The translations under genes and the position numbers were made by a program. Of a stretch of DNA of 64,000 nucleotides, positions 22,206 to 34,345 are shown piece after piece (position 1 is the stretch's first letter; every line of letters starts with the position of its first letter). The notes under the pieces were generated by a model that made no database searches, was not told the DNA's origin, and worked only from the letters and a program-made list of their open reading frames with translations. The stretch is from positions 62,001-126,000 of the forward strand of contig JAHLKC010000106.1 in the NCBI GenBank assembly GCA_025449115.1, written 5' to 3'. This DNA is from Chytridium lagenaria (Eukaryota; Chytridiomycota; Chytridiomycetes; Chytridiales; Chytridiaceae).

Positions 22206-24383
22206 ATGTCGTCAAGAGAATGCCAGATCATCTCGCAAGGATTCCCGACCCTCAACATCCCATCATCGCAATGCTGTAATATCACACGTCCAAATTCAAA
22301 GGAGTCGGATCCACCCATGATCGAATGCGATACTGCGGGGTCGGTGACGGGGTTAAGGCTGAATACGTTGGGACTCTCGGGGACACTTCCGAGGACGATT
22401 GGAGGATTGGTGAATTTGAGGCTTTTGTAAGATGTTGAATGGGTATATCAATATTAAACTTGTGTTAGGTTTCTTTTGCAAAATCAGTTTCAGGGATCAC
22501 TTCCTGTGGAGATTACGTATTTGAAGCAATTGACGGTTTTGTATGCTTTTTTTCTTTTTCGTTTCATTAGTTTGATCTTTTTGTTGGTTTGGTAACATCA
22601 TTGCTTTTTTCAAAGATGGATTCAGAGTAATGGATTTAGCGGGAGAATACCGTCAGGGTTTGAAGAAATGGACAATCTCCAGTGGATGTAAGATTGAGGA
22701 TGTGGGGGAGAAATCTCTAACATTAGGATTATAGCCAATTAGGATATAATTACTTTTCGGGGAGGCTGCCAGCGCGTATCTCGAGACTGGGCTTTAAAGA
22801 GTAAGTTTCCTAATATTGTCGCACTCTTTTTATAACTGTTTGCTTAAAACGTTATTAACTGTCTTTTTTACATAGTATTAATAACAACTGTTTTGCTCCA
22901 AACGATATCACAAACAGTTCCGCGTTCTTCAAGTAAAGTCTTTTTATCTTTTTTGGTTTCAATTGAGGTTTTTTCAAGTATACTAAAGTTGATCCTTACT
23001 TAGTATTCAAATGCGACCTGCGTCTGATTGCGCCCCGTATCTCAACGACGCCTCACTCCCCGACACAGTTGCCTTACCTCCATTCTCACCCGCCCAAGAC
23101 GACAGCCCAGAAACTCCTTTGTCACCATCAAACACGGCAACCACATCCGACTCCTCAGTCACTACTCTGGGAACCACCGACGCATCAGCAACGTCAGACA
23201 TCAACTCTGAGTCGTTGAGCGTTACATCCGGATCCAGTTTTTTTGTGACTATCGCTACGGCTCGAACTGGAGGAACTGGTGGAAGCCAAGTGGGTGGTTT
23301 GTTTACAACGACGGGGAGCGTTGGCGTTGGTGGAAATGATACAACCGGGAACGCTTCTTCGACATCTTTTAACCTCCCTCTTGCTATTGCTGTTCCTTTT
23401 GTCGCTGTGGCAGTGATTCTGGCTATCGTTGGTGCGTTGCTGGTGAGACGTAGAAAGTTTGGGAAAATCAGCGAAACTAGAAATATAGAGAGGAATAGAG
23501 GAAATGAAGATTATGAGGGAGGTCCAATGACGTCACCTAGGTTTCCTGGATCGTCGGATTTGGTTGCATCAGCAGCAGCACCGCCGTCTGTACACAATGA
23601 TGTGACGGAAATCAAGGCCTTACCCGCAGTTGTCCCAATATCGGGACATTTGGAAAGGGAAAGCGGAAATCGTCGACGAGAACGCAGCTCTTTCAAACCG
23701 TCTGGGCTTCTTTCCAATCTTGATATCGAAAAACATTCACCAGGCATTACCCAAGTTCAAATCGTTCCCTCTGTTGAGAAACCAATGATTGGAATCGCTG
23801 AGACGCGTCACGCGGATGTGTTGTGAAATTACCGTTACCTGCTGTATCGTCGACTTCGCCTTTATTGAAACAGCGGCCTTTGGTTGCACCTCGGCGGACT
23901 GTTGGGATGTCTGCAAAGAATACTCCGCCTGAAAGAGGGGCGAGCTTTAGAGTGGTGCAGGCGACTTTGAATAGTGGAAGTGATGGGGGTAATGGGACGG
24001 GGGATTTTGTGAGATGGAGTTGTGAGGACGTGGCGGGTTGGCTTCTGGCTACAGGGTTAAGTCCTCAAATTGTTGAAACTTTTAGAGGTATGTATTCTTA
24101 TCCCGATCCCGTACCTACCCCCATTATTTATCATCCGTTTTCCACATTTTTTTTTTAATAATTGCGTGGTTTCTTATTGCTATTTTAAAAGATTACGGCA
24201 TCGAAGGCTATAAACTTCTCCTACTGTCCGACCAAACCCTTGTGGATATGGGTATCGACAACTTGAATGTTAGAGCTTTGATACTGTTTGCCCTCGAACG
24301 ATTACGGAATCCTGACGTAGCTTCCGCGTCGTCATCAAACGCTGTGAATGCGACCGTGGATGCCCCCCCCACGGTATTCATGA
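22206..24383 (+). CDS. LRR-TM-SAM receptor-like protein A
   Basis: Exon 1 encodes the Cys cap (ECQIISQGFPTLNI, then CC and a later Cys) and the first repeat. Further one-repeat exons give QGSLPVEITYLKQL, SGRIPSGFEEM and SGRLPARISRL. From 23011 comes a Ser/Thr/Pro-rich stalk, then a transmembrane helix (LPLAIAVPFVAVAVILAIVG) followed by LLVRRRKFG, which puts the C-terminus in the cytosol. After about 200 residues of linker comes a SAM domain (WSCEDVAGWLLATGLSPQIV, an intron at about 24089-24191, then YGIEGYKLLLLSDQTLVDMG and ALERLR). Frame breaks occur at about 23820 and within the C8 run at 24363-24370. Restoring the latter frame makes the protein end PPPRYS at 24381-24383, like its paralogues; read literally it stops at 24388. 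First of the eleven-member cluster. Confidence 0.8.
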
Positions 24384-24633
24384 TTTGATAGGTTCCTTTC
24401 CGTTTATTACGTGACGTTCCGTTCGATTCCTCTATATTTTTTAGGCAATTTTTTAGAAACATAGATTATAAGTTAGCCGTGCATTTACAAGTCATCCACC
24501 GAGAATAAAATAAAATAAAATATCAAACCGGCTTTTTGCTACCCTTGCTGTTTATGTCCAAGTCCGAGAGCCCCTACTGGCTGAATGGTCACAAAGTGAG
24601 CAAAAATCAACTTGATTACTGAATTTCTCAAAA

Positions 24634-25962
24634 ATGTCCCTCACCACCTTTGCCGACAGCGTTGACTGCACCGTCGCTTCGACCATCTTTCCTTACGCTG
24701 GCATCGTCAAGTCTGGATGCTGCACGACTGATAAAAGGATTACCTGTGATTTGAGCGAGCGTCGCATCACTCGATTGTAAGTGCTTGGATACTTTGATGT
24801 CGTCGTTTTCATCGTGTTTAAAGCTTCCATGCGTTGATGTTCGTTTGTGATGTACCTTGTTGATTAACTTCAAATAGGTATCTGGCGTCCCAGAAGTTAA
24901 ATGGAACTATTTCAAAGGAACTTGTAAAACTTACAGAGCTTGAGTACTTGTAAGTATCAATGCAGCCACGGCATCGTGTACTGGGGTTCTCTCCCTGCGG
25001 TTCTTGTTCACCCTCTTCTGGAGCTGTTTCTTCTTTCTTTGTAGCAAACTCCTTCAAATCCTCTTGCTTTGTCCTGACGCTGTCTTATGTAGGTCTCTCT
25101 GGGGAAACCAGCTTGTGGGACGAATTCCTTCCGAACTAGCATCACTTAGGAATTTGCAGTCGCTGTAAGTTATTTACGTACTATTAAAATATGATAATTT
25201 GATTACTGTTTTTATGGTTGCCTTGTTTTAATCAACATCTCCAAATTATTATTTTTGTTTAGCTGGGTGGATCAAAACTATCTTCAAGGCGATATTCCTG
25301 AATTCGTAGCAAGGCTGCAGTATAAAGGGTAATAGCTTTATTATCCTCTACCATGGTTTCTCTGACATGCGTTCTTCGTTTACCTTAGGCTTGCCGAAAA
25401 CTGCTTTGTCCAAGAAAACTTTATGGATACTCCAATTCTCGGCGGCGAGTGAGTTACTGAAGCTTTTGCAGTGTTTTCTGGACCACTTTGTTTACTCCAT
25501 CAATCTCTTTCTAGTAAGATCCAAAGGTCTCCCAAAGAGTGCTCAGATTTCTTCTTGTACGGTGATCGAGCCCCTTTCCCCGTAATAACGGCGACATTGG
25601 AGCCGGACCTTCTCATCCCCCAGCAACCACCCCAAGAGCCCAGACTTCCCTCCCCTCAGACTATCGCCGCCATCGTCATTCCAAGCATCCTTGCATTGTT
25701 TGCGCTCTTTGCTATAGCTCTTGTTTTCTTTGTCAGGAGGAGGAATATGGCTATGAGGGTGGCTGCTGTGTCTGCGGCAGGCCCTGAGATGGCTGATAAA
25801 ATGGAGACGGCTGCATCTGTGAGCCGTAATGTGTTGAAGGAGAAGAGTAAGCCGAGAAAGCAAAAGAGTGTGAGGTTTGAGGAGACGGCTGTTCAAGATT
25901 CTTCAGAACCTATCGTTGAAGAAATACGCGATGATCAGTGGTTGCTGGCCCGTACAGTTTGA
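24634..25962 (+). CDS. LRR transmembrane protein B without SAM
   Basis: Cap exon with DCTVASTIFPYAGI, CC and a third Cys, then one-repeat exons LNGTISKELVKLTEL, LVGRIPSELASLRNL and LQGDIPEFVARL. A Pro-rich stalk precedes a transmembrane helix (IPSILALFALFAIALVFFV) with RRRN after it and a cytosolic tail of about 75 residues rich in Lys/Glu. No SAM domain and no PPxY tail is found before the stop or in the 800 bases after it. A frame problem near 25500-25540 separates the RSPKECSDFF segment from the upstream exon. It may be a truncated receptor or a co-receptor form. Same strand as A, 250 bases downstream. Confidence 0.75.
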
Positions 25963-26786
25963 GAGATGTATTCTTGAGATGATCTCTGATACCGACTACT
26001 GCAGGTGTTGTTGAGTGGATATTTGATGCTTAATTTTTTGGTGGGCCGCTTACGAGATTGTCTCTATTATCGTATTTTTTGGGGCGGGGGGCCGTTACTG
26101 TATATGACCGAAAGCATTCATTTATTTTTGTTTATCCATTTCTTACTTTTTATATCACCATTCACAGTCTGATTTTCGTTTGTGTTTTTCTTTTTTTGTA
26201 TACATTATCTTTCCTGTGCTGTTCTTTCTCTTTCATGTATTATCCTTCTTCTTCTTTCTTTGCGTTGTCTCGAAGATACTATTGTTGCCTTGAAGATACT
26301 GTGCGGTGTGCGAGGTTGGACCAGCTTGCCTCTCGTATATGAGTTTTGATGTATCTATCCTCCGAAATCACGGTCAATAACATGCGATAAGTCCAACGCC
26401 ACTGAAAGTTGAACGTTTTTTGAATCTTCTAAAGATTCTGATCGAATCGTCATGGCTGAATGACCGAAGTATTGGAGTAAGAGGAAGTGATGTTTGGTGG
26501 TAGTTGCCCTCGTTTCGCATTCCCAGCAATCAGTTTCTCCCACCCATTCTTTGCCAAAAACATCATCAAGAACATTCTGCCATGGATGGACATGTCCTCG
26601 TTTCGTATGGAACAAACACGAAAGGCGTAACGGATCGTCTCTACCGCCTTTGACTTGGTCAGCGTGGCGGTGAGATTTTGCTGCAGATGTTGTGACTTTC
26701 CGCTCCACTGTCTATTACATGTTTTTCAACACCGCAAATCTTGTACTACAAAACGGTGCAGTAGACATAGACAGACAGAGGGCATC
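25963..26786. other. Intergenic spacer
   Basis: T-rich from 26060 to 26280. Apart from a weak retroelement-like fragment at 26355-26708 nothing is recognised. Confidence 0.4.
26355..26708 (-). pseudogene. Possible fragment of a non-LTR retroelement C-terminus
   Basis: Open frame with HTKRGHVHPWQNVL, then DCWECETR and TTKHHFLLLQYFGHSA. This spacing resembles the Cys/His tail that follows reverse transcriptase in some non-LTR elements (tRxGH ... CxxC ... TxxHllL). No reverse transcriptase is found beside it, and the resemblance is weak. Confidence 0.22.
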
Positions 26787-29148
26787 ATGACATCGCCTTC
26801 GCAGTTTGACTGTAACGTGGTTGCATCCGCCTTCCCATCACTCGGTATCCCTGTCAGCAACAACAGGACATTATGCTGCAGAGAGAACTATATTCAATGC
26901 AATTTTCAAGCAAAAATCACTGAGTTGTAAGTATTGCAGAGATTGAATGGCTGTTCCATCCTCTTGAACTTGCTAATTGCCGTATTTCTTGTTGCTGTCC
27001 ACTTTCTACCCCCAAACTTTATACCTTCCTTCCGCATATTCATCTTTTTCTTTGACTCTTGCAGATACTTTTCTTCAAGTAATCTTACAGGACAACTTCC
27101 CATTGCACTTCGAAGCCTTGGTGAACTTAGGAGATTGTGAGTATCTGCCCTTTGTCCATTATCTGGTCGTTTTAGCTTTACTGACCAGATTTTCTCTTAG
27201 GTTCCTTTCTAAAAATGGTGCGAGTTAAATTCTGGATATGATATTCTTTGGCATCGGTTTCTAATTGCCTTTCCAATCACAGCCTTTGAAGGAACGATTC
27301 CAACAGAATGGAGCGAATTAAAGAGCCTACAATACCTGTTAGTGTCTAACGACTTCCATCACATCTCTTTCACCTCTTATGGTTCATTTCTTCATTGAAA
27401 ATCATTCTGTCTCCATTTTATATAATTTCCTCAAGGTACTGATTATTGTTATGTAGATACCTGGATCAGAACAATTTGACAGGAAATGTGCCATCTTCAT
27501 TCTCGAATTTGGCTAATCTGGAGTGGCTGTGAGTGTACTTGACGGATTTCCTTTTTTTAACCAAACCCTCTAATGTTTCTCACGTACCTTCTATTGTTTT
27601 TCTTTTTATTTTTTGATTATTTAGATATCTTTTTTCAAACAACCTATCTGGAGTATTTCCTGATGAAATATTTTCTCTTCCAAGAATATCTGAAATGTTG
27701 GTATCGTTTTCACCCCTTTTAAGGCTGGTTTATTATGCTGAATTATTCAATTTTCATTGTATCAATACAGCCGGCTACAAAACAACTACTTTTATGGCAA
27801 GGTGCCTTCCGTCAGTGCTAGAGTAGCAGACTTGAGGTTCTCTTTCTTCAACCCTTCTTTTATTCAATATCAGTGCTTCAACCATGACCATTTAATGCTT
27901 CACATTGCTAAACCTCCTTTTCCTTTTTCAAGGCTGGACGGGAATTGTTTTACGGCATTTGAACTACCTAGCAAAAACAAGTACGTACTCTAGCTCGTCA
28001 ACCTTTTGCCTATATTCCATTATCTGACATAGTTCCATTTCTTTATAGCGCAACCCAAAGGCGATTCGATCAGTGCACAAACTTTCGATCCTTCAGCACT
28101 GAAATCCTACAAACGACAACTACTTCGCCCCCCACTTTACCTGTACAGCTTCTCCCTATCCCTGCCATCGCTGCCATCGTTACAATCGCTTCTTTAATTT
28201 TTGTTGTGATTGTGGTCGGGACCTCTTTTGTCATATTCCGGAGACAAAGGCTCAAAAGATGTCTCGTGAAGTTACGTCCAAAAAAAAGGAAGGTTAGCCC
28301 TTGTTTTGTCAATCTTAACGCTGATATTTTCTTTGAAACAAAGAATATAGGATTTAGAGTCAACAGCCTCCACCAGACCCTCAAGTAGCTTTCCTGCCGA
28401 CACTCTTTTGTCGCCAAACTTTCCGCTTCAGAGAAAAATGAACATCAAAGCGGAATGCTTTTTGTTGGAACTGAAGCGCCTGTTTTGAAGCTGATAACAA
28501 GGTGTCCATCGAAGGGGGTGGTCTGTTTGCTGGAGTTAGCACTGATAACAAGGCAGCGCAGGGAGATGGACGTCGACTCTTTTTCGTCAATAGCGATGAA
28601 TGTCCGACTTGGAATCAGAGGGATCTTTGTCGAAACGGTCGGATAAGGAGAAGGAGGCAGGGTTTTCGCTGCAAAGCCATGGTGCGATACAAAATACTTG
28701 GTCCGGAGGTGTCGATGTCATAGACTCCGACATTTCCGAAGGGAGTAGGGCTCAGGAAGATCGTCGGGGACAAGCACTGCGAATACTATTAGTGATATCG
28801 CGCTATGGAAAATTAAGGATGTATCGCAGTGGTTGCTGATGCGTGGTTTGGGCAGCAGATGGTGGATTTATTTAAAGGTCAGTTTCATATTAAATCCGAT
28901 GAAATAATCAACACATCTCTATCCCTTTCTTTAAATAGCTAACGATATCAATGGATATAAGCTTCTGCTTCTCTCTGAACGCACCTTGCATGCCATGGGT
29001 ATTGACGATGAGATACACTGAGTTGATTCTCTTCGCTATTGATGCCTTCGCGTCAAGATGGGCCGAACTTTGGACAACGTGAGGGCCATTCATCAACATC
29101 ATCAGCGGGAGCTTCGGAAATCGTGATCTTCCACCTGAATATTCTTAA
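26787..29148 (+). CDS. LRR-TM-SAM receptor-like protein C
   Basis: Cap exon DCNVVASAFPSLGI with CC and a third Cys. At least five repeats follow, mostly one per exon: LTGQLPIALRSLGEL, EGTIPTEWSELKSL, LTGNVPSSFSNLANL, LSGVFPDEIFSLPRI and YGKVPSVSARV. Then come LDGNCFTAFELP, a short stalk, a transmembrane helix (VTIASLIFVVIVVGTSFVIF) and RRQRLKR. After about 28390 the frame is broken several times, but a SAM domain is clear: IKDVSQWLLMRGLG and MVDLF, the family's intron at about 28879-28940, then INGYKLLLLSERTLHAMGID. The reading frame recovered at the end terminates in DLPPEYS (TAA 29146-29148). Breaks at about 28385, 28790, 28850 and 29018 mean the tail is not translatable as assembled. Confidence 0.72.
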
Positions 29149-29927
29149 ACACATTTATCTTTCTCAGTCTTAATTCGATACTTTAGAGGATCTATCAGTT
29201 CTTTTTTTCTTTTTATCACTCTATCACTCTGATACTCCGAGATAAGCTCAAGTTTAAATTTTCACTTTTCAATTTTTTCTTCTCTTTTTTACTTTATTTA
29301 TGGATGCCCAGATAGGGTTTCGCCAAGTCTGTCCTTGCTAATTATTGTCACCACTGTAAAATAAACGTATACAGCAGGCAAAAAGCCTTTTTTAAGACAT
29401 GCGAAAATAAGATTAAAACGCCAAATTATTGAATACATAGAAAGGAAAGGAAGAAAAAGGAGAAGGAAGACCATGCTTACCGCAACAGAATGCGTATTTG
29501 TAACCTGGGCTTCTTCGCAACACCGCGGGTAGGAAGAGAGAGAATAAAGAAAACCAATTTGTTTGACTCGGCAGCAATATACAGGCCTCCAAGCCTTTTG
29601 GGGATAGAAATAGTGTTAGCTGCTGAACTTATATGCACGATAAGGGCAGCATTTCGTGTTGAACAACGACTGTAAGACCAGGAGTGCCTCTCATGGGACA
29701 AGAGCTGCAGTCCGTATTTTAAGCACGGCTTTTTGGAAAGAATCTCTAAAACGTATAAAAACAAGACAAGGTGTGTAGTGTTTTATTCAGAAATGAGTAA
29801 AGATATAGACACGGATAATAAAAAACGAATAGAACAAGAGAAAGCATATTTCCAAAGAGAATAAAGTATGAAGAGGGCATTATATAAAGGCTTGTGAGAA
29901 ACGTGATCAAACATCCATGAGGTTTGC
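29149..29927. other. Intergenic spacer
   Basis: Convergent 3' region between gene C and the minus-strand S41B gene. No repeat or gene is recognised. Confidence 0.4.
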
Positions 29928-31433
29928 TTATTCCTCCGCAGCCTTCTTATTTTCCCCTCTGCGGTCTCCGGACCCAGAGTAATTCTTTGCAGCTTCCCAG
30001 AGGTCACCTCCGTCACAAAGTGAAACTTTGGCTTGAACCCAAAGACATTGTACTCCTTTACAACCCTCTTCATATGCTTCCCACCCTCCATGTAATAATG
30101 CACGCCAGGCCCATACTGTTTATCATCCCCGCCGCAGGCACAATAACCTCATTCTCCTTGTCCTTCACCTTCCCCTCCAACTCCTCCACCGTCTTTTTAA
30201 TCTCATCCAACAACCTCTTCTTCCCCATCGATAGCGGACCCTCTTTGGCCTCCTCCTCAACAGCGCTCAACACCATCCGCACCGCATCAAGGTGCGCAAC
30301 ATCAAGAGGGTCAATGTCACCGGAAACAGCAATGTCGGGAATACAGCCAATCCCCTCCCATCCATTCCCTGTTGCGAGACACGTGGTTTTGCCGATGGAG
30401 ATGGACGCGCTAAAATGATCGTGACCGGCGCGGACAAATGTGCAAGGGTGACCGCCACCCGCAGTAGTAGCGCCGACAATCTTTGCACGGTTGATGGCCT
30501 GAATGCATATAGCGAATTTCTCGCAAGCAGAGAACGTCTTATTGTTGGTGAGTACTATAAAGTGAGTTAGAAAACCTTGTGTGAAAGGCTTTAACGAAGA
30601 TGAAAAGCTTACCGTAGATAGGCTTGTTGAGGTATTTCGGGACTTTGACCTCGTCCGGGATGGTTTTGGTGGTCATTGTCTGGTTTTGGGGCCTCCAGTA
30701 GATGCTGCAAAGATCCATCTGCTCATCAACCAAGTGCGAGAGGAAAAAGTCACAGGTCATGCCGTCACCGCCAAATAGCGTCCCTATTTCAAATGAAGAA
30801 GTGTTAGACAATGAACGTGAAACTTGAACCAGACTCACCGAACATCAATGATAAGAACTTCAGTGTTTTCAATCAACTTGAAAGCCGCCGCATCACCGGT
30901 TCGGCCACAATCTTGCTAGGAAATTCCGTGTACCTTCATATACCCCAACATTCCCAGGCAACCTCTTCACCTCCTTGAACCCGTTACCGTTCAACTCAAA
31001 GAACTCTTTGTAAACTCGATCCATCGGGCTTTCCTTTCCTCCTCATCGTCCGCATCGTGTTTCTGCAATGAAGGATCTTCTTCCTCCTCTACGACCTTCT
31101 CGGAGAAGGAGACACGGAGATGTGTCGTTGTTGATGGAACGGAGGTCGTTGGTGAGGGTTTCGGCGAGGAGAAGGGGGGTGGAGAGGAGGGCGGTGTAGG
31201 TACCATCTTTGAGGTGCGTGTGAGGACGTTGATAATTTGATTCGCAAGATCCTCTCCAAGGATATAAAATCTGATCGTTCATAATGAGTTAAGGATTCCT
31301 TACAAAGAAGGCAGCTGGACGGCAGAGCTTACTTTCTCAGCTTGATGGATAAGGCATCTATGATAGATTCGAGGTCCGCCAATGTGAGTGGGCCTACAAC
31401 AGAGCTAGCGACCGTGCTCTTAACAGTAGACAT
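29928..31433 (-). CDS. S41B (IRBP-like) serine peptidase, copy 2, frameshifted
   Basis: Paralogue of the gene at 5539-7063, in the opposite orientation. Start at 31433 begins MSTVKST and continues into DLESIIDALSIKL, with intron 1 at the same place as copy 1. Later segments are EFFELNGNGFKEVKRLPGN, LIIDVR, GGDGMTCDFFLSHLVDE, IYWRPQNQTMTTK, TFSACEKFA (Ser aligned with the S41 catalytic Ser), TTAGGGHPCTFVRAGHDHF, CIPDIAVSGDIDPLDVAHLD and the C-terminal EYNVFGFKPKFHFVTE. The stop at 29928-29930 ends a Lys/Ala/Glu tail like copy 1. It has fewer frame breaks than copy 1; the main ones are near 31020-31080, 30870-30930, 30400-30440, 30100 and 29950. Whether either copy is active cannot be decided from this assembly. 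Confidence 0.7.
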
Positions 31434-31477
31434 AAGCTGTTTGAAGACGTGGCAGATAACTTTAGTGCCATTGTCCC

Positions 31478-31485
31478 TTTTTATA
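31478..31485 (-). promoter_or_regulatory. TATA-like element of S41B peptidase copy 2
   Basis: TATAAAAA followed by GGGA on the minus strand, about 45 bases before the start codon. It matches the element upstream of copy 1. Confidence 0.55.
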
Positions 31486-32257
31486 GTTCGGTAACTGGTT
31501 TCTGTACATAGAAGGCTTGGATTTTGCTGTCAATTAAAAACACTTCCATGAAATGAAGGCGAAAAAGGGTCCACGACGTTGATACTTAAGAAAAAGGTGG
31601 AGAGCCAGTGATGAGTCCTCCAGCGGTGAGTTGTAATGAATTTTGTAACGCTCTGTGCACGATAGTACGGTTAGTCGTTCGTGGAGATCACCTCAAGTAA
31701 TCTTTAAGATATGACATGAAACAGCTGTAAACAGGCAAGATTACTGCCACCCTCTGCGAACTCAGTGACTTTCAGGATCATTAGTAGATAATTAGGGGAG
31801 CATTGTTTAATGACCTGCATTACAGACGAGAGCGTGAGTTTTCATTAGCGCCGTCATCCAGTGCCCGATTTTGATGAAACCTGTTGTAAGTGTTTACACT
31901 TGAAAAGAAAACTCCTGCAATTTTCACATCGCCGCCTAATCCAGTCTTTCATGAACGCAGGAAAGGTTTTAAGTTCTTCTTTCAAGCTCAAGCATTTATA
32001 TTACAATATTTTAGTTTCTTTTCATCCGCACTTATATTTCCTTAGTTATACTTTGCCATCATCTTCACATACTATTTGTTCCTCACTCTCTTTCCACTGC
32101 TTATTTCCGTTAACAATAACGTGCATACGGGAGAAAGTAAGGGTCTACAATAAATTATGTTTGCGTATTAAGAAATGTTCTGACTGAGAAGAGAAACGGA
32201 ATGGTGGGTAATGAAAAAAGGAAACCTCCGCGAGAGACCAATGAATTCACACGCGCA
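31486..32257. other. Intergenic spacer
   Basis: Between the S41B promoter and the 3' end of the minus-strand GH26-like gene. No gene or repeat is recognised. Confidence 0.4.
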
Positions 32258-34134
32258 TCAAAAGCCCTGAACTATAGCTGCCACCAGAGCTACAAATAGC
32301 CCGAATCCAGCAGCAGCTATCCTTTTTGATGCACTTATAGAAGTTTGCGATCGTTGATCCAAACGAGGGGCTAGACGTGTTCGCCATATATATTGACTGG
32401 CGACATCGTTGAGGTCTGTACGAAAAGCCTGCAGGACAGCGTCATCGCCGTACATGGAGGTGTTGGCAGTAACGCGCGAATCTAAAAATGCAATGGCATT
32501 TCCGGTGTTATACAAAAAGGTGTTTTCTAATTGCAAACCATGACTTAGATTTAAAGAGAACAGTAAATAAATAGTATTTACCGGAGATTGTGATTAACTT
32601 CATCAATGGATAACTGTCCAAAACGCTTCTACTTGTGACAAGTTGATTCCAGTATGACCTCAGGACCTCCAATCTTGAAGAGCAACATGCCGGAGTAAAG
32701 TCATCTACCGTAAACGTGAAAAGAGTCCGTGAGGCAGCAACCTGATTGACGCACTTTAAGTAAGATGGTGGCGCCACATTGTACACTTAGAGTAATTAAA
32801 AAGCACTCACCATAAATGGTTTTCCTTTCCTAGCGGCGTATATATCATAAAAATTCCTACCTGAATTGGCAACCTCTGTCGAAAAACGATCATGAGAGAA
32901 ACTTACGACAGGTAGAAAAAAAAAATAAGAAGTCACCGGCACCTACCACTCTGGAAAAAAAAAATCTCGAATTGGGTCGTTACGAAGAGTTGCGCTAGGC
33001 AAAACGAAGCAAAAGCAGCGTTAACCATCGAGGACTCATATCGATGTGAAAAGCAAAAAAGTACGCACGTAATCGGGAAAACGACAATCCCACCCAGTCC
33101 ACATATGTATCCCCTGGGTACCATGGCGAATATGAGTCGTCCAGCGACGATATGATGCCGTCTCCATTTGTATCGATCACCGAAAACTCCGTTTGGTTTA
33201 CTCCGACGTCAGATGCTGTGAAATTGCCAGTCGGATAGAGCCTGGTGCCAGCGGGTGACCTAGAAGCTGCTAATTAGAAGAAGAACATAATAATTGCTGA
33301 CATACGCGAGAAATAGAAATGATGACAAAAGTGTGCAATTTATAGATCAGAATGCTGCTAAAGCCCTTACCAAACAAAAGCAACCAATTCTTTGATTCCT
33401 CTAAGTTGGACAGCTTGATGTATTCTTCTCCACTGCTCTATAAAAAAGAGCGGACGCAGAAAGTCTGGCTCAAATGGACGAAGATCTATCATCAATAATA
33501 GTAAGTCCAAAGTAGCGAAAATGGAGAGAATTGAGAAACCCACCGTTCATTTCAGGAAAGAGGCGAAGAAATACTCTCCGACTTTTTGGTCCCGTTGTAA
33601 TCTGAACATTATGAGTAACTTCCCATTTATCGCTTTTGAAATCACCCACATTTGCTAACTGTTCGACCAACAGCTCTACATCTACATCCCTGATGGCACT
33701 CAGTCCGAATTGACCAGTAGCCGATATGGGACCTTGATAATTGGGCCACAACGATATCATTGCATGCGCATCAGTTCCAGTTTGCTCTATAGCTGCTATA
33801 TTTGCTCTCTTTGATCCAGCATCGGTGACTTCGAGAGGAATTCGTTGGGAAGCTTGAAACACAGCGATCTTCCTCCCGAGTCGATAATTTATCTCTTGGG
33901 GTGTATCTCTATATATCCTTGAACCTGCTGTGAGATCATCTTCTTGATGAGCGATGGAGAGGTATAGGCGGCCATTGGGAGGTTCCAGAGTGGCTAATAA
34001 TCATAAAAGCGGTTGAATTGATTTCAATGAATATGCAGGTAACGACATGGAATGCGAGGACGACAGTGAAGCTGCTTACCTGCGCAAGTGCTCACAATCA
34101 GAGTGGTCAGAAAACTGACGGGCAGCAGCAACAT
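32258..34134 (-). CDS. Secreted anchored GH26-like protein, copy 2, nucleophile lost
   Basis: Start at 34134 gives a signal peptide (MLLLPVSFLTTLIVSTCAG) split by an intron exactly as in copy 1. Then come TLEPPNGRLYLSI, YRDTPQEINYRLG, RVFLRLFPEMNG (acid/base Glu kept), EQWRRIHQAVQLRG, ELVAFVWFAS, VIDTNGDGIISSLDDSYSPW and YVDWVGLSF. The nucleophile exon reads KPFMVAASRTLF where copy 1 has KPMAIAESNAAF, so the catalytic Glu is Ala. It continues with SYWNQLVTS and DSYPLMKLITIS. The C-terminus has a Ser/Gln-rich spacer and a hydrophobic end (AAAGFGLFVALVAAIVQGF), suggesting a GPI or tail anchor. I see no frame break, so this is the best preserved copy, yet by its residues probably catalytically inactive or altered. 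A related damaged gene lies head-to-head with it. Confidence 0.78.
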
Positions 34135-34345
34135 CTCTGTTGTCTAACTTGTGTCTGTTGCACAGTCAAATCTGTTGAACATGCCAATATCACTCTCATT
34201 GCAACGAGTGCATGTGAGGGAGGTCGCTAATGGCGTGGCCTTTGTAGGATGATTTTCTGATGCCTATTCCTTGGAGCAGCACCTTGCTGTCACTCATTAG
34301 TCCATCTCGTTACCCTACATAAGTAATCAGAGTATTAGGCGGAAC

